In this document: in pieces, positions 1 to 8,900 of the stretch
Layout of the letters: every line of letters starts with the position of its first letter
Numbering within the stretch: position 1 is the first letter of the stretch
Assembly (NCBI GenBank): GCA_019247515.1
Contig: JAFAOS010000472.1
Coordinates: 1 to 57,742 of the forward strand
Source of the DNA: Chloroflexota bacterium
GTDB taxonomy: Bacteria > Chloroflexota > UBA6077 > CF-72
DNA length: 57,742 nucleotides
Reading direction: 5' to 3'
Notes under the pieces: model-generated
Databases searched by the model: none
What the model was told of the DNA's origin: nothing
What the model saw: only the letters and a program-made list of their open reading frames with translations
Made by a program: the position numbers and the translations under genes

Positions 1-931
1 ACACCGAGTGGATGACGCCGAGCGCCGTATAGCAGTCGGGAATCGTCTGTACGAGCACCCGCACGGCGAGCTGGTCGTAGATCTGATCCACGTCCACGCC
101 ACGCCGCTGCATCTTGCGATAGATGCTATAGATGTGCTTCGGCCGCCCCGAGAGGTCCGCCTGCAGGCTGTGCTCATCGAGATGTCCGCGCAGCGCTTCG
201 ATCACGCGCTGGATGTACTTCTCGCGCTGGACGCGCCGGCTCGCCACTTTGTCGGCGATCTCGTGGTACTTCTCGGGCTCGAGATGGCGAAACGAGAGGT
301 CCTCGAGCTGCCACTTCAACTCCCAGATGCCCAGGCGGTTGGCAAGCGGCGCGTAGATCTCCATGGTCTCCTGTGCCACGCGCCGACGCTTGGCCGGCGG
401 GCGGTACTGGAGCGTCTTCATGTTGTGGAGGCGATCGGCCAGCTTGATCAGGACCACGCGAATGTCCTCAGCCATGGCCAGGAACATCTTGCGCATGTTC
501 TCGGCCCACAGGTCCTGGCCATTCATCCGCGGCAGGTCGGTGTCACCTTCGACATGCAGGAACTGCATCTTGTCGAGCTTGGTGACGCCGTCAACCAGGC
601 TCGCCACCTCGCGTCCGAAGCGGCTTTCCAGCTCGCTCATCGGCACGCCGCAGTCTTCGGAAACGTCGTGACACAGGGCAGCGACGATTGTGGCGGTGTC
701 CATGTGGATGCTGGCGAGGGTCTCGGCTACTGCCAGCGGGTGGTTGATGTACGGCTCGCCCGATTCACGCAGCTGCGGGGCATGCGCTTCCGCGGCGAAC
801 GCGTAGGCGCGCTTGATGGTCTCGACGTCGGGCGGCGAGAGATATTTGCCGACGTCGTTGAAGAGCGTCCGTGGACTGCGAGCGCCAACGGACGACGCAA
901 CGGCAGGAACAGGATTCGTAGCGGTAGCCAT
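1..931 (-). CDS. relA: RelA/SpoT-family (p)ppGpp synthetase/hydrolase, 3' part beyond window edge
   Basis: About 310 codons are present, reading from ATG at 931 to the window edge. The HD hydrolase domain comes first: AALCHDVSEDCG has the catalytic His-Asp near residues 88-89, and LIKLADRLHNM lies near 150. The start of the synthetase domain is seen in GRPKHIYSIYRKM, followed by QLAVRVLV. Family members make and degrade the stringent-response alarmone (p)ppGpp in the cytosol. The TGS and ACT domains would lie outside the window, so it cannot be said whether synthesis, hydrolysis or both are active. A long open frame on the opposite strand (8-1513) is only a shadow of this gene and its neighbour. 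Confidence 0.95.
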   Translation of the reverse strand, partial: MATATNPVPAVASSVGARSPRTLFNDVGKYLSPPDVETIKRAYAFAAEAHAPQLRESGEPYINHPLAVAETLASIHMDTATIVAALCHDVSEDCGVPMSELESRFGREVASLVDGVTKLDKMQFLHVEGDTDLPRMNGQDLWAENMRKMFLAMAEDIRVVLIKLADRLHNMKTLQYRPPAKRRRVAQETMEIYAPLANRLGIWELKWQLEDLSFRHLEPEKYHEIADKVASRRVQREKYIQRVIEALRGHLDEHSLQADLSGRPKHIYSIYRKMQRRGVDVDQIYDQLAVRVLVQTIPDCYTALGVIHSV

Positions 932-994
932 GGTGACCGAGAGACCGGGGTCTCACAGTTTACAACCGCCCCGCGGGTGTTCGTCTTCCGCGCT

Positions 995-2260
995 TCAGGC
1001 CCGATCGCCGCTGGCCGCCAGGCGCAGGGTCAGGAGGGCCATCACCTTGGCCGCGGCGACCAGATCGGCCACCGCCACATGCTCGTCGGGCTGATGCGCC
1101 AGCACGAGCCGCCCGGGCCCGTAGGCGATGCACTCCTGGATTCCCGCCCGGCGGACGACGTGCTTCTGGTCGAACGTGCCGGGACTGACCATGAAGGCCG
1201 GCTCGACTGCCAAGGCATCGCGAATTGCCTGCCCGGCTGCCTGCGCAAGCTCGCCCCTTTGGTCGCCGAGCAGCGGGTCGACGCGCATCATGTCCTTCAG
1301 CTCGTACGCGACGCCCTGTTTATCGAGGACGGCGACGATCTCGGCTCGCACGTCTTCGAAGCGCTCCTCATGTATGAAGCGCCGATCGAAGACGGCCGTG
1401 CAGCGATCGGGCACGGTCGGGGTCTGCCCGCCTCCAGGCGTCTGGCCCGCGTGAATCGAGTTCAGGTTGAGGCTCGGACGGCGCGCCTGGGGCGGCTCGA
1501 CGGGCGCGCTTGACTCGCGCCCAGCCAGCGCCGGCTTCAGCTCGGTTTCGAGCGCATGGACGAGGCGGGTCATCTGCTCGGCGGCGTTGACGGCCAGTCC
1601 GGGCATGCTGCCATGCCCGACGCGCCCCAACGTGGTCAGCTCGAACCAGTACACGCCGCGATGCCCGATGCAGACCCGCTCGGGATCGAGCGGCTCGGTA
1701 ATCACCACGTAGCGCTGGCGCGTCGGGCTGAGGTGGGCTCGATCGCACAACCACGCCACGCCGGCGAAGCCGCCACTTTCCTCGTCCGCGGTCGCGCTCT
1801 GCTCGACGGCGCACCGCAACGCGACGCCCGATCGACGTACCGCCTCGACCGCGAAGATGGATGCGGCGATGCCGGCTTTCTGATCGCAGGCGCCGCGCCC
1901 GTAGATGCGTCCGTCGCGCAGCTCAGCGGCGAAGGGGTCGACGGTCCAACCCGTGCCCGGCGGCACCACATCGTAGTGCCCATTGAAGTGCAGCGCCGGC
2001 TGTTCGCCACGGCCGAGACGACCGACGACGTTCAGTCGTGGACGCTGGGGCGCGTGCTCGGGCAAACCATCCGCGCCGAGGATGACCACGTCATAGCCGA
2101 GCTCCTGAAGCTTGCTGGCGACGAGCCGTGCGCACTCCGCGTAACACTCGCCCGGGGGGTTGACGGTCGGGATGCGCACGAGCGCCCGCGTGAACTCGAC
2201 CAAGGCCCCGCCCTGCTGGTCGACCTGGTCGAGTACGGCCCGCTCGAGTGGCGTGCGCAC
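995..2260 (-). CDS. M20 family metallopeptidase (ArgE/DapE/CPG2-like deacylase)
   Basis: A 421-residue protein with the M20 di-zinc set: HFNGHYDVVPPG (His95, Asp97), GRGACDQKAG (Asp126), ATADEESGG (Glu160/161) and a late His in FDQKHVV. The lid domain carries GHGSMPG. The family hydrolyses N-acyl amino acids or small peptides such as acetylornithine or succinyl-diaminopimelate. The substrate cannot be read from the sequence. The start is GTG at 2260, which overlaps the stop of the upstream P1 peptidase by one base (TAGTG), so the two genes are translationally coupled and probably form a peptide or amide salvage pair. Confidence 0.92.
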   Translation of the reverse strand: MRTPLERAVLDQVDQQGGALVEFTRALVRIPTVNPPGECYAECARLVASKLQELGYDVVILGADGLPEHAPQRPRLNVVGRLGRGEQPALHFNGHYDVVPPGTGWTVDPFAAELRDGRIYGRGACDQKAGIAASIFAVEAVRRSGVALRCAVEQSATADEESGGFAGVAWLCDRAHLSPTRQRYVVITEPLDPERVCIGHRGVYWFELTTLGRVGHGSMPGLAVNAAEQMTRLVHALETELKPALAGRESSAPVEPPQARRPSLNLNSIHAGQTPGGGQTPTVPDRCTAVFDRRFIHEERFEDVRAEIVAVLDKQGVAYELKDMMRVDPLLGDQRGELAQAAGQAIRDALAVEPAFMVSPGTFDQKHVVRRAGIQECIAYGPGRLVLAHQPDEHVAVADLVAAAKVMALLTLRLAASGDRA

Positions 2261-3192
2261 TACTTGCCGACCGCCGGGACGCCGTGGAGCGGGGTCGCGG
2301 CGCGTACGCCACGGACGATCGCTTCGGCGACAACCTCGGCCGCGGCCTGGCCAAGGGCGAGCAGGTCGGCGGCTTGCGGCAAGTCGGCCTCGTCGGTCGG
2401 CAGCGAGATGGCGAAAAGCGAGTCGCCGTCGAACAGCGTGTGCGCCGGGCGGATGGCCAGCGCGAGCCCGTCGTGACCGAGCGTGGCGAGACGATTGACA
2501 CCGGCCGAATCCAGCCGCGCGGTGGTGGCGATCACGCCGATGGTCGTGTTCTCGCCCGCGACAGGCGATTGCATCTCACCCTGTGTGCGCGCGAGCGCAA
2601 TCGCGCGCCCGGTCGCCGGCTCGTAAATCCCCCCGAGCGCGTTGACCGCGACCAGCGCACCGACGATCGTGCCGTCCTCGAGGCGGCGCGCCGCACTCCC
2701 GATGCCGCCCTTGATCGCGCCCTCGAGTCCACGCGACTTGGCGACGGTCGCGCCGGTGCCGGCGCCGAGGCTGCCTTCGGCGACCTCCGCGCCACTTGCC
2801 GTCGCGCACGCCGCGTAGCCAGCCTGCGCATCAGGTCGAACGTCGCCTCGACCGATCCCCAGGTCGAACAACGCCGCCGCCGAGACAATCGGCACCACAC
2901 CCGAGCGCATCCGCACGCCCACGCCGCGTTCCTCCAGAAAGCGCATCACGCCTGTTGCCGCGTTCAGTCCAAAGGCCGAGCCGCCCGTCAACAGGACCGC
3001 GTGGGCGCGCCCGACCGTGCTGCCGGGTCGCAAGAGGTCGGTCTCGCGGGTGGCGGGCGCCGCGCCGCGCACGTCGACGCCCACCGAGACGGCACGTTCG
3101 CACAACACCACCGTGCAGCCGGTCGCCGCCTGGAGGTCGGTCCAGTGGCCGATGCGAATGCCCGGTACTGACGCGATCGACAGCGCCGCCAT
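2260..3192 (-). CDS. P1 family peptidase (DmpA/NylC-type N-terminal nucleophile amidohydrolase)
   Basis: A 310-residue protein of the S58/P1 family. Family members cleave themselves before a Thr or Ser, which then becomes the nucleophile. Here this is Asn215-Thr216 in GENTTIGVIATTARL. Other family landmarks are the N-terminal PGIRIGHWTD, the LLTGGSAFGLNAATG segment and KGGIGSA. Relatives include the beta-aminopeptidase DmpA and the 6-aminohexanoate oligomer hydrolase NylC; the substrate here is unknown. It starts at ATG 3192, diverges from ribokinase, and is the first gene of a two-gene unit with the M20 peptidase. Confidence 0.92.
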   Translation of the reverse strand: MAALSIASVPGIRIGHWTDLQAATGCTVVLCERAVSVGVDVRGAAPATRETDLLRPGSTVGRAHAVLLTGGSAFGLNAATGVMRFLEERGVGVRMRSGVVPIVSAAALFDLGIGRGDVRPDAQAGYAACATASGAEVAEGSLGAGTGATVAKSRGLEGAIKGGIGSAARRLEDGTIVGALVAVNALGGIYEPATGRAIALARTQGEMQSPVAGENTTIGVIATTARLDSAGVNRLATLGHDGLALAIRPAHTLFDGDSLFAISLPTDEADLPQAADLLALGQAAAEVVAEAIVRGVRAATPLHGVPAVGK

Positions 3193-3202
3193 ACGTCCAC
3201 TG

Positions 3203-3212
3203 AGGCTAGCAT
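3203..3212. promoter_or_regulatory. Back-to-back -10 boxes for divergent P1 peptidase and rbsK
   Basis: The sequence AGGCTAGCAT holds TAGCAT on the + strand (3207-3212), 9 nt before the rbsK ATG, and TAGCCT on the - strand (3208-3203), 10 nt before the P1 peptidase ATG. Neither gene has a Shine-Dalgarno sequence in the short gap. This suggests leaderless or nearly leaderless transcripts from overlapping divergent promoters. Confidence 0.5.
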
Positions 3213-3221
3213 CGACGCCAG

Positions 3222-4142
3222 ATGCCGCCTTTCGCCCAGTTGCGCGCCGCGTTCATCGGGGCGCTGAACATGGACCAGATCGTGCGCGTGCCACAGCTTC
3301 CCCGCCCTGGTGAGACCGTCCTGGGCGGCGACCTGCTGCGCGCGCCCGGCGGCAAGGGCAGCAACCAGGCGGTCGCGGCTGCTGGCCTGGGCGCGTCGGT
3401 GGCGATGATCGGCCGAGTGGGACGCGACGCGTTCGGTCGCGAGCTGAGCCGCAGTCTGCGCAGCGTCGGCATCTCGACGCGCTGGGTGCGGGCTTGCGAG
3501 CGGCCGACGGGCACGGCGTTGATCTTCGTCGACCAGCGCGGCGAAAACGCCATCGCCGTGTCGCCCGGCGCCAACGAGCAGCTGCTCCCAGAGGACATGC
3601 CGCGCCGAGCGATCGCCGCCACCGACGTGCTCGTCGCCGCTCTGGAAGTGCCGCTAGCTTCGATCGAAGAAGCCTTTCGGGTGGCGCGGGCGGCGGGCGT
3701 CAGGACAGTCCTCAATGCCGCCCCCGCCCAAGCGCTGCCCGGCTGGATGCTCGAGCTGTGCGACGTGGTGATCTGCAACGAGACCGAGCTGGCAACCCTC
3801 GTCGGTCGGGTCGTCCCACTTGGGTCCGAAGTCGAAGCGGCCCGGTCGCTGCGCGGTTTCGCGGAGCAGGTGATGGTGGTGACGCTCGGCGAACGTGGCG
3901 CCCTGGCGGTATCGCACGATGCGGTCGTCGAGCAGCCGCCTTTTGCGGTGCGCGTCGTCGACACGGTGGGTGCTGGCGACGCGTTCGTGGCCGGCTTCGT
4001 GGTGGGCCGCTGGTTCGACGCGGGCATCGGTCCCGCGCTGCGGTGGGGCTGCGCAGCGGGGGGCCTGGCCACCACCCGGCCCGGCGCGCAGCCGTCGATG
4101 CCCGGGCTCGGGCAGCTCGAGGCGCTCCTGAATTCGGGCTAG
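3222..4142 (+). CDS. rbsK: Ribokinase (PfkB carbohydrate kinase family)
   Basis: A 306-residue PfkB-fold kinase. It shows the N-terminal family signature GGKGSNQA near residues 43-50 and the C-terminal signature DTVGAGDAF near 250, which contains the catalytic Asp and the anion hole. VVTLGERGALAV precedes it as in ribokinases. The expected reaction is ATP-dependent phosphorylation of D-ribose to ribose 5-phosphate; another sugar or nucleoside is possible because no ribose transporter is adjacent. ATG 3222 lies 9 nt after a TAGCAT -10 box and has no SD. The last four bases overlap the convergent small membrane gene. Confidence 0.9.
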   Translation: MPPFAQLRAAFIGALNMDQIVRVPQLPRPGETVLGGDLLRAPGGKGSNQAVAAAGLGASVAMIGRVGRDAFGRELSRSLRSVGISTRWVRACERPTGTALIFVDQRGENAIAVSPGANEQLLPEDMPRRAIAATDVLVAALEVPLASIEEAFRVARAAGVRTVLNAAPAQALPGWMLELCDVVICNETELATLVGRVVPLGSEVEAARSLRGFAEQVMVVTLGERGALAVSHDAVVEQPPFAVRVVDTVGAGDAFVAGFVVGRWFDAGIGPALRWGCAAGGLATTRPGAQPSMPGLGQLEALLNSG

Positions 4143-4423
4143 CCCGCCACGATGCGCCAGACCAGCGCGGCGAGCGCGGCCAGGCCGAACAGCAATCGCA
4201 GGTGCCGCAGGCCATCGCGCGCGTCGGTAAACCAGCGGCGCTCGTCGTCGCTCATCGAGCTGCCCGAGACCGTGAGTCGAGCGCCAAAGCTGGCGTAGCC
4301 GACGACGACGAACGCGAACCAGCCGGCGAGAAACAGGAACGCGGCGAGCCGGCTCCACAGCTCGCCCATCAGCACGGCGAGCACGGCCATGAGGATGAAC
4401 ACGAACTCGTAGAAGAAGATCAC
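4139..4423 (-). CDS. Small integral membrane protein, unknown function
   Basis: A 94-residue protein with an N-terminal hydrophobic hairpin (residues about 1-45, two likely membrane segments), a polar charged middle (MSDDERRWFTDARDGLRHL) and a third hydrophobic segment at the C terminus. The start is GTG at 4423. It lies 20 bp downstream of the DUF971 gene on the same strand and is probably co-transcribed with it. Its stop overlaps the end of rbsK by four bases on the other strand. I do not recognise a family. Confidence 0.7.
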   Translation of the reverse strand: MIFFYEFVFILMAVLAVLMGELWSRLAAFLFLAGWFAFVVVGYASFGARLTVSGSSMSDDERRWFTDARDGLRHLRLLFGLAALAALVWRIVAG

Positions 4424-4443
4424 GTGGTTCCGCAGGTCAGCCC

Positions 4444-4794
4444 TCAGGCGCTCGAGGCGTCGCGCAGGAGGTCGTCCTGCTCCGCCAGCGCGCGAAGGTT
4501 TCGAAAGGTGAAGATGCCCGTGTCATGTCCGTTACGCCATGTCGGTTTGACCGCGTAGCGGCCGACGAGCTCAAGGTCGACCATCTCCGTCTCGTCTGGC
4601 CTGAGCTCCTTGCGAGTTTGCAGCTCACCGGCGAATTCGCCTTCACCTGAGCACGTCGCGCACGGACACCGCCAGCGCAGGTACTCCCAGTCGTAGTCGC
4701 TGCGACGACCGTCTGCCCACACGAAGCGCATCCGTCGACCGCTCGAATCCAGCTCGATGTCGGTCGGCGTCGTGGCGCCAGGCGTCCCGGTCAT
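4444..4794 (-). CDS. DUF971 / GBBH-like N-terminal domain protein
   Basis: The 116-residue product from ATG 4794 matches the DUF971 fold: I-x-L-x2-S-x5-F-x-W-x-D-G-R near the start, then WEYLRWRCPCATC, LVGRYAVKPTWRNGHDTGIFTF and LRAL at the end. The domain occurs alone in many bacteria and as the N-terminal domain of gamma-butyrobetaine hydroxylase. A role linked to iron-sulfur or metal handling has been proposed but is not established. Cysteines C-x-C-x2-C may bind metal. A longer frame to 4860 exists, but ATG 4794 sits 8 nt after a TAGGCT -10 box and matches the family N terminus. Confidence 0.85.
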   Translation of the reverse strand: MTGTPGATTPTDIELDSSGRRMRFVWADGRRSDYDWEYLRWRCPCATCSGEGEFAGELQTRKELRPDETEMVDLELVGRYAVKPTWRNGHDTGIFTFRNLRALAEQDDLLRDASSA

Positions 4795-4802
4795 CGTTCT
4801 GA

Positions 4803-4812
4803 AGCCTACAAT
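4803..4812. promoter_or_regulatory. Overlapping divergent -10 boxes for DUF971 gene and YfhO-like gene
   Basis: AGCCTACAAT contains TACAAT on the + strand (4807-4812), 12 nt before the GTG at 4825, and TAGGCT on the - strand (4808-4803), 8 nt before the ATG at 4794. Only 30 bp separate the two start codons, so both transcripts must be leaderless or nearly so. The arrangement repeats the rbsK/P1 peptidase intergenic region. Confidence 0.5.
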
Positions 4813-4824
4813 TTCGACGCTCCC

Positions 4825-7800
4825 GTGCATGCAGCGCTCGAAGTGCAGGACCCCGCGCATCCGGAGCAGTCGACCCGCACGCTGACCGAGGCGCCGAGCA
4901 CGCGATGGGGGGCGCCACCCGGCGAAGCATGGCTATGGTTGGCGGGGCTGCTGCTCGTCATCAGCCTGTCGGTCGCCGACGGGGTGCTGACCAACGCCGT
5001 CGCATACGAGCGGGACACCAGCGTCTTCTATTTTCCGTTGATGAGCTGGCTCGGGCAGCAGCTTCGGAGTGGGACATTGCCGCTGTGGACGCCGCAATTC
5101 TTCGGCGGCTATCCGATCTTCGCCGACGGCGAGATTGGCCTCGCGTACCCACCTGTCCTCCTCGCGCTGCTGACCTTGCCACCCGAGCGAGCCTTCATCG
5201 CCCTCCGCCTCCTGCACCTGGCGCTGGCCGCGTGCGGCATGTTCTTCCTGGCGCGCACCTGGCGATTGCCCTACCAGAGCGCGGTTCTGGCGGGCATCGT
5301 CTTTTCGCTGGGCAACTTCCTCCAGGCGCAGATCCACCACGAGAACATCGTGCGCACGGCCAGCTGGCTGCCACTCATCCTGGCGTGCGTCGAGAAGGGG
5401 CTCCGGGCGGCCGTCTGGCGTTCGCGGCTGCGCTGGACCGCGCTCGGGGTGATTTGCCTCGGACTGGCCGGCCTGAGCCTGCATTCGCAAGTGCTGGCGA
5501 TCGAGCTGCTGATCCTGACGGGCTATGGCGCCTTCCGCTGGGGGATCGGACCCCTGGGCGAGCTCTTTCCGGATGTACTGGCGTCTGGCGCGGCCGGCTC
5601 GTCCAATGGTCGGCTCGGCGTGGTTTTTACGGTCGTGTCGCGCCGCCGCTGGCTGACCCGGTTGCTGGGCGTCGCCAGCGTGTGTCTGCCGGTCGTGGTC
5701 TGTGGCCTTGGCCTGGCCGCGGTCCAACTCGTCCCGCTGGTCGAGCTGGCCAGCTTCTCGGCTCGCGGCAACGGCATTCCGTACGACCAGGCGGCCGCCT
5801 ACTCGGTCACCCCATACGGGCTGCTCCAGCTGGTCTTTCCCTACTTCTTCCGCGGCCCCGGCAGCCTGCAGTGGGGTCTGTGGACGCACTGGGAGTCCTA
5901 CGTCTACATCGGGCTCGTGCCGCTCGTACTGGCGGTTGTCGCGCTGGTGTGTGCCCGCCGCCGCGAGGTCGTCGGCTGGGCCGTGTTCGGCACCGTCGGG
6001 CTGGTCCTATCACTGGGCCAGTACAGCCCGATCAACGTGCACTACCTGCTGTGGCTGCTGCCTGGCTTGTCGGGCTTGCGAGCGCCCGGCCGATTCACGT
6101 TCGTGGTCATGCTCGCCGGGGCCATGCTGGCGGCCTACGGCCTGGCCTGGCTGATGACTGGCGCCGACGATTCGCTCTCACGCCTCCGCGTGCGCCGCGT
6201 CGTCAGGAGCCTGGTCTGGACGACGCTGGCGTTGACGCTGCTCCTGGGCGTGCTGCACGTCGCACTCCTGATCTGGCCGCTTCCTGCCCGATCGGTGATC
6301 GACGCCATCTACCTGTCACTCCCGCGCGACACGTACCCGCTCTCCAACGACGACGTGTTCAACGGTCTCGCGTGGTCCACGAACCTCCACAACCCGCGTG
6401 TGCTGGTCGGGCTGGCCGGCCTGGCGGCGATCGCCGCCGCCATCTGGCTCTGGCAGCTGTCACCCTGGCGCCGCTGGCGCGCCTGGCGGGGATGGCCCAA
6501 CGTCTTTCTGGCGCTCGCGGCGATCGACCTGCTGACCTTTGGCTGGGCCATTCACCCACGCGAGTCTCTGGCGACGATCTCGGCCGAGCCAGCAGCGGTT
6601 CGCCAGGTCGAACAGCTGCCCGCGGCCGACGGCGCGCCGAATCGCGTGCTGGCCTCGCCTGTGCTCAATCAGGTTGCGGCGGACCGCCTCGCTCCGTTCG
6701 GCACGGTGCAAGAAGCCAACGGCTACAGCTCGCTGCAATTCATCTGGCATCGCGACTACCTCGGCCGCGTGCTGTACGCCGATGACGCGCTGCTCGACCT
6801 CTGGGACGTGCGCTACATCCTCGATCCCGCGCGATTCGGCAAGCTCTCCAGCTTCGGCGGCGTCCAGTACCTGCCTCAACAAGCGCTGCTCCATGCACCT
6901 GCTGGCGGCGCCCTCGCCCAGCAGAGCTTCACGTTGACTGGCCAATCGCCGATTGTCGAGATGCGCCTCGTGACGGCGCTCGTCGACGCGGTGCAGGTGC
7001 CCCAGGGTGCACCAGTCGCCGAGCTCGAGCTGCGCGATGGCAGCAACAGCGTTATTGCGACGGCCGAGCTGCAAGCTGGCCGCGACAGCATGGACTGGGC
7101 CTGGGACGTGCCGTCCGTGCGCGCCGCCGTCCAGCACCAGCACGTGCAGGTCGCGGGCACGACGACCGAGGACGGCGGCCCGCCGCCGAGGACCCGCAGC
7201 CTGTCGTTTTCTGACTTCATGCTCGACCCGGCGATCAGCGCGTCGACGCTCACTATCCGCGCCGTCGCACCGGCGGGCGAGTTCGTCCTCTACGGCGCGG
7301 GGCTCGTGGGCAGCGACGGCTCGATCACGCAGCTCTTCGGCAGGACGGACACCAAGTATCGCCAGGTGTACGCGGACGACGAGATGCGCGTCCTGGAGAA
7401 CACGGCGGCGTTTCCGCGCGCCTTCGTGGTGCCCACCGCGCGGGTCGCGCCCAGTCTTGGTTCAGCCCTCAGCCAGATGATCCACCAGCCGTTTCAGCCC
7501 GACCAGGAGGTCATCCTGGCCGACGACACGACCACCCAGGCGACCGGGTTGGCCACCGACCGTGGCGGGCACGGCACCGCGCGCATTGCGGCGTACGCAC
7601 CTGACGACGTGCGCGTCCACACGTCGGCCGATGCCGACGCCTGGCTGGTCCTGAGCGACACGTACTATCCAGGCTGGACCGCCACTGTCGACGGGCAGCC
7701 GGCCGCGGTTCTGCGCGGCGATGTCCTGTTTCGGGTCGTGCCGGTACCGGGCGGCGAGCACGACATCGAGCTGCGGTTCGAGCCCAGCAGTGTCAGGATC

Positions 7801-7890
7801 GGACTGGCAATCAGCCTCGCGTGCCTCGTCTGCCTGCTGGCGGCACTGGGTCTGGCTGGCAGACCTGCGCGGCGAAGGCGTACAACCTGA
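4825..7890 (+). CDS. YfhO-family large multipass membrane protein
   Basis: A 1021-residue membrane protein. After a short cytosolic N terminus it has about a dozen hydrophobic segments to residue 580, including the GT-C-like first loop with ERDTSVFYFPLMSWLGQQ and GTLPLWTPQFFGGYPIFADGE. A large extracytoplasmic domain follows (about 590-1000), with ANGYSSLQ and YYPGWTATVDGQPA, and a final membrane helix precedes a basic tail. This matches bacterial YfhO proteins, which are linked to transfer of lipid-linked sugars to cell-surface polymers in some Firmicutes. The acceptor here is unknown. The GTG start is chosen because of the adjacent TACAAT box. Confidence 0.88.
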   Translation: MHAALEVQDPAHPEQSTRTLTEAPSTRWGAPPGEAWLWLAGLLLVISLSVADGVLTNAVAYERDTSVFYFPLMSWLGQQLRSGTLPLWTPQFFGGYPIFADGEIGLAYPPVLLALLTLPPERAFIALRLLHLALAACGMFFLARTWRLPYQSAVLAGIVFSLGNFLQAQIHHENIVRTASWLPLILACVEKGLRAAVWRSRLRWTALGVICLGLAGLSLHSQVLAIELLILTGYGAFRWGIGPLGELFPDVLASGAAGSSNGRLGVVFTVVSRRRWLTRLLGVASVCLPVVVCGLGLAAVQLVPLVELASFSARGNGIPYDQAAAYSVTPYGLLQLVFPYFFRGPGSLQWGLWTHWESYVYIGLVPLVLAVVALVCARRREVVGWAVFGTVGLVLSLGQYSPINVHYLLWLLPGLSGLRAPGRFTFVVMLAGAMLAAYGLAWLMTGADDSLSRLRVRRVVRSLVWTTLALTLLLGVLHVALLIWPLPARSVIDAIYLSLPRDTYPLSNDDVFNGLAWSTNLHNPRVLVGLAGLAAIAAAIWLWQLSPWRRWRAWRGWPNVFLALAAIDLLTFGWAIHPRESLATISAEPAAVRQVEQLPAADGAPNRVLASPVLNQVAADRLAPFGTVQEANGYSSLQFIWHRDYLGRVLYADDALLDLWDVRYILDPARFGKLSSFGGVQYLPQQALLHAPAGGALAQQSFTLTGQSPIVEMRLVTALVDAVQVPQGAPVAELELRDGSNSVIATAELQAGRDSMDWAWDVPSVRAAVQHQHVQVAGTTTEDGGPPPRTRSLSFSDFMLDPAISASTLTIRAVAPAGEFVLYGAGLVGSDGSITQLFGRTDTKYRQVYADDEMRVLENTAAFPRAFVVPTARVAPSLGSALSQMIHQPFQPDQEVILADDTTTQATGLATDRGGHGTARIAAYAPDDVRVHTSADADAWLVLSDTYYPGWTATVDGQPAAVLRGDVLFRVVPVPGGEHDIELRFEPSSVRIGLAISLACLVCLLAALGLAGRPARRRRTT

Positions 7891-7899
7891 ACCAGGACC

Positions 7900-8844
7900 T
7901 TGCTCAGGGGTACGCTGCTGTACCTTGCCAACAGGCGGCCCGTGTACCGCCTGGTCATGCGTCACGATCTCTTACGGGGCTTGACGCAGCGCTACGTGGC
8001 CGGCGAAGAGCTTGCCGACGGCATCGTGGTCGCCCAGGCGCTGAACACCCAGCGCCTGCAGGTCAGCCTCGATCACCTGGGCGAAAGCGTCACCAGCCCA
8101 GCCGCCGCGGACCGGGCCGTTACCGCGTATCTGCAGGCTCTCGAGGCAATCGCCAGCGAGGACGTGGACGGCAACATCTCGCTCAAGCTGACCCAACTGG
8201 GCCTCGATCAGTCGCGCGACATGTGCGTGTCCCACCTGCGCCAGATCCTCGAGCGCGCACGGGCGTTGAACACGTTCGTGCGCATTGACATGGAGTCCTC
8301 GGCCTATACGCAGCGCACGCTCGACGTGCACCAGGAGCTCTGGAAGGCCGGCTTCGACAACGTCGGCATCGTGCTGCAGGCGTACCTGTACCGCACAGCG
8401 GCCGACGTCGAGCGGGCCATCGAAATGGGTGTGCCGGTGCGCCTGTGCAAAGGCGCGTACCTGGAGCCGGCCAGGGTTGCGTACGCCGACAAGGCCGAGG
8501 TCGACGCGAACTACGCGCGACTCATGGAACGGCTGCTGGTCGGCGGCAAGCATCCGGCGATCGCCACGCACGACGAGCGCCTGATCGAACGCGCGCGGCA
8601 GATCGCTCGCGAGCACAACGTGGAACACGAGAAATTCGACTTCGAGATGCTGTTTGGGGTGCGGCGTGATCTGCAGCTACGACTGGTCGAGTCCGGGTAT
8701 CGGGTGCGGGTGTACCTGCCATATGGCCAGGAGTGGTACCCGTACCTGGTGCGCCGACTCGCGGAGCGGCCCGCCAATCTTGCCTTCTTTGTGCGGTCGC
8801 TGCTGGCGGAGGCGCTGGCGGGGCGGCGCAACGGCCACCCCTGA
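7900..8844 (+). CDS. Proline dehydrogenase (monofunctional PRODH)
   Basis: A 314-residue FAD-dependent proline dehydrogenase, oxidising proline to pyrroline-5-carboxylate. Family motifs are seen in order: NISLKLTQLGL, FVRIDMESS, GIVLQAYLYRT, VPVRLCKGAYLEP, AIATHDERLI, FEMLFGVRRDLQ, and RVYLPYGQEWYPYLVRRLAERPAN (split here as RVYLPYGQEW and YPYLVRRLAERPAN), which holds the substrate-binding Tyr-x2-Arg-Arg. Length is typical of the single-domain enzyme. TTG at 7900 is the first start after the YfhO stop; ATG at 7957 is an alternative. A P5C dehydrogenase gene is not adjacent. Confidence 0.93.
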   Translation: MLRGTLLYLANRRPVYRLVMRHDLLRGLTQRYVAGEELADGIVVAQALNTQRLQVSLDHLGESVTSPAAADRAVTAYLQALEAIASEDVDGNISLKLTQLGLDQSRDMCVSHLRQILERARALNTFVRIDMESSAYTQRTLDVHQELWKAGFDNVGIVLQAYLYRTAADVERAIEMGVPVRLCKGAYLEPARVAYADKAEVDANYARLMERLLVGGKHPAIATHDERLIERARQIAREHNVEHEKFDFEMLFGVRRDLQLRLVESGYRVRVYLPYGQEWYPYLVRRLAERPANLAFFVRSLLAEALAGRRNGHP

Positions 8845-8900
8845 TCGGGGCGTCGACGGCCGAGGCTAGAAGGAGGCGAGAACTGCGTTGGGCAAGATCT

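Noticed and set aside
8-1513. 501-codon open frame on the + strand
   Set aside because: It is the antisense shadow of the RelA/SpoT and M20 peptidase genes, both of which show clear family motifs on the other strand.
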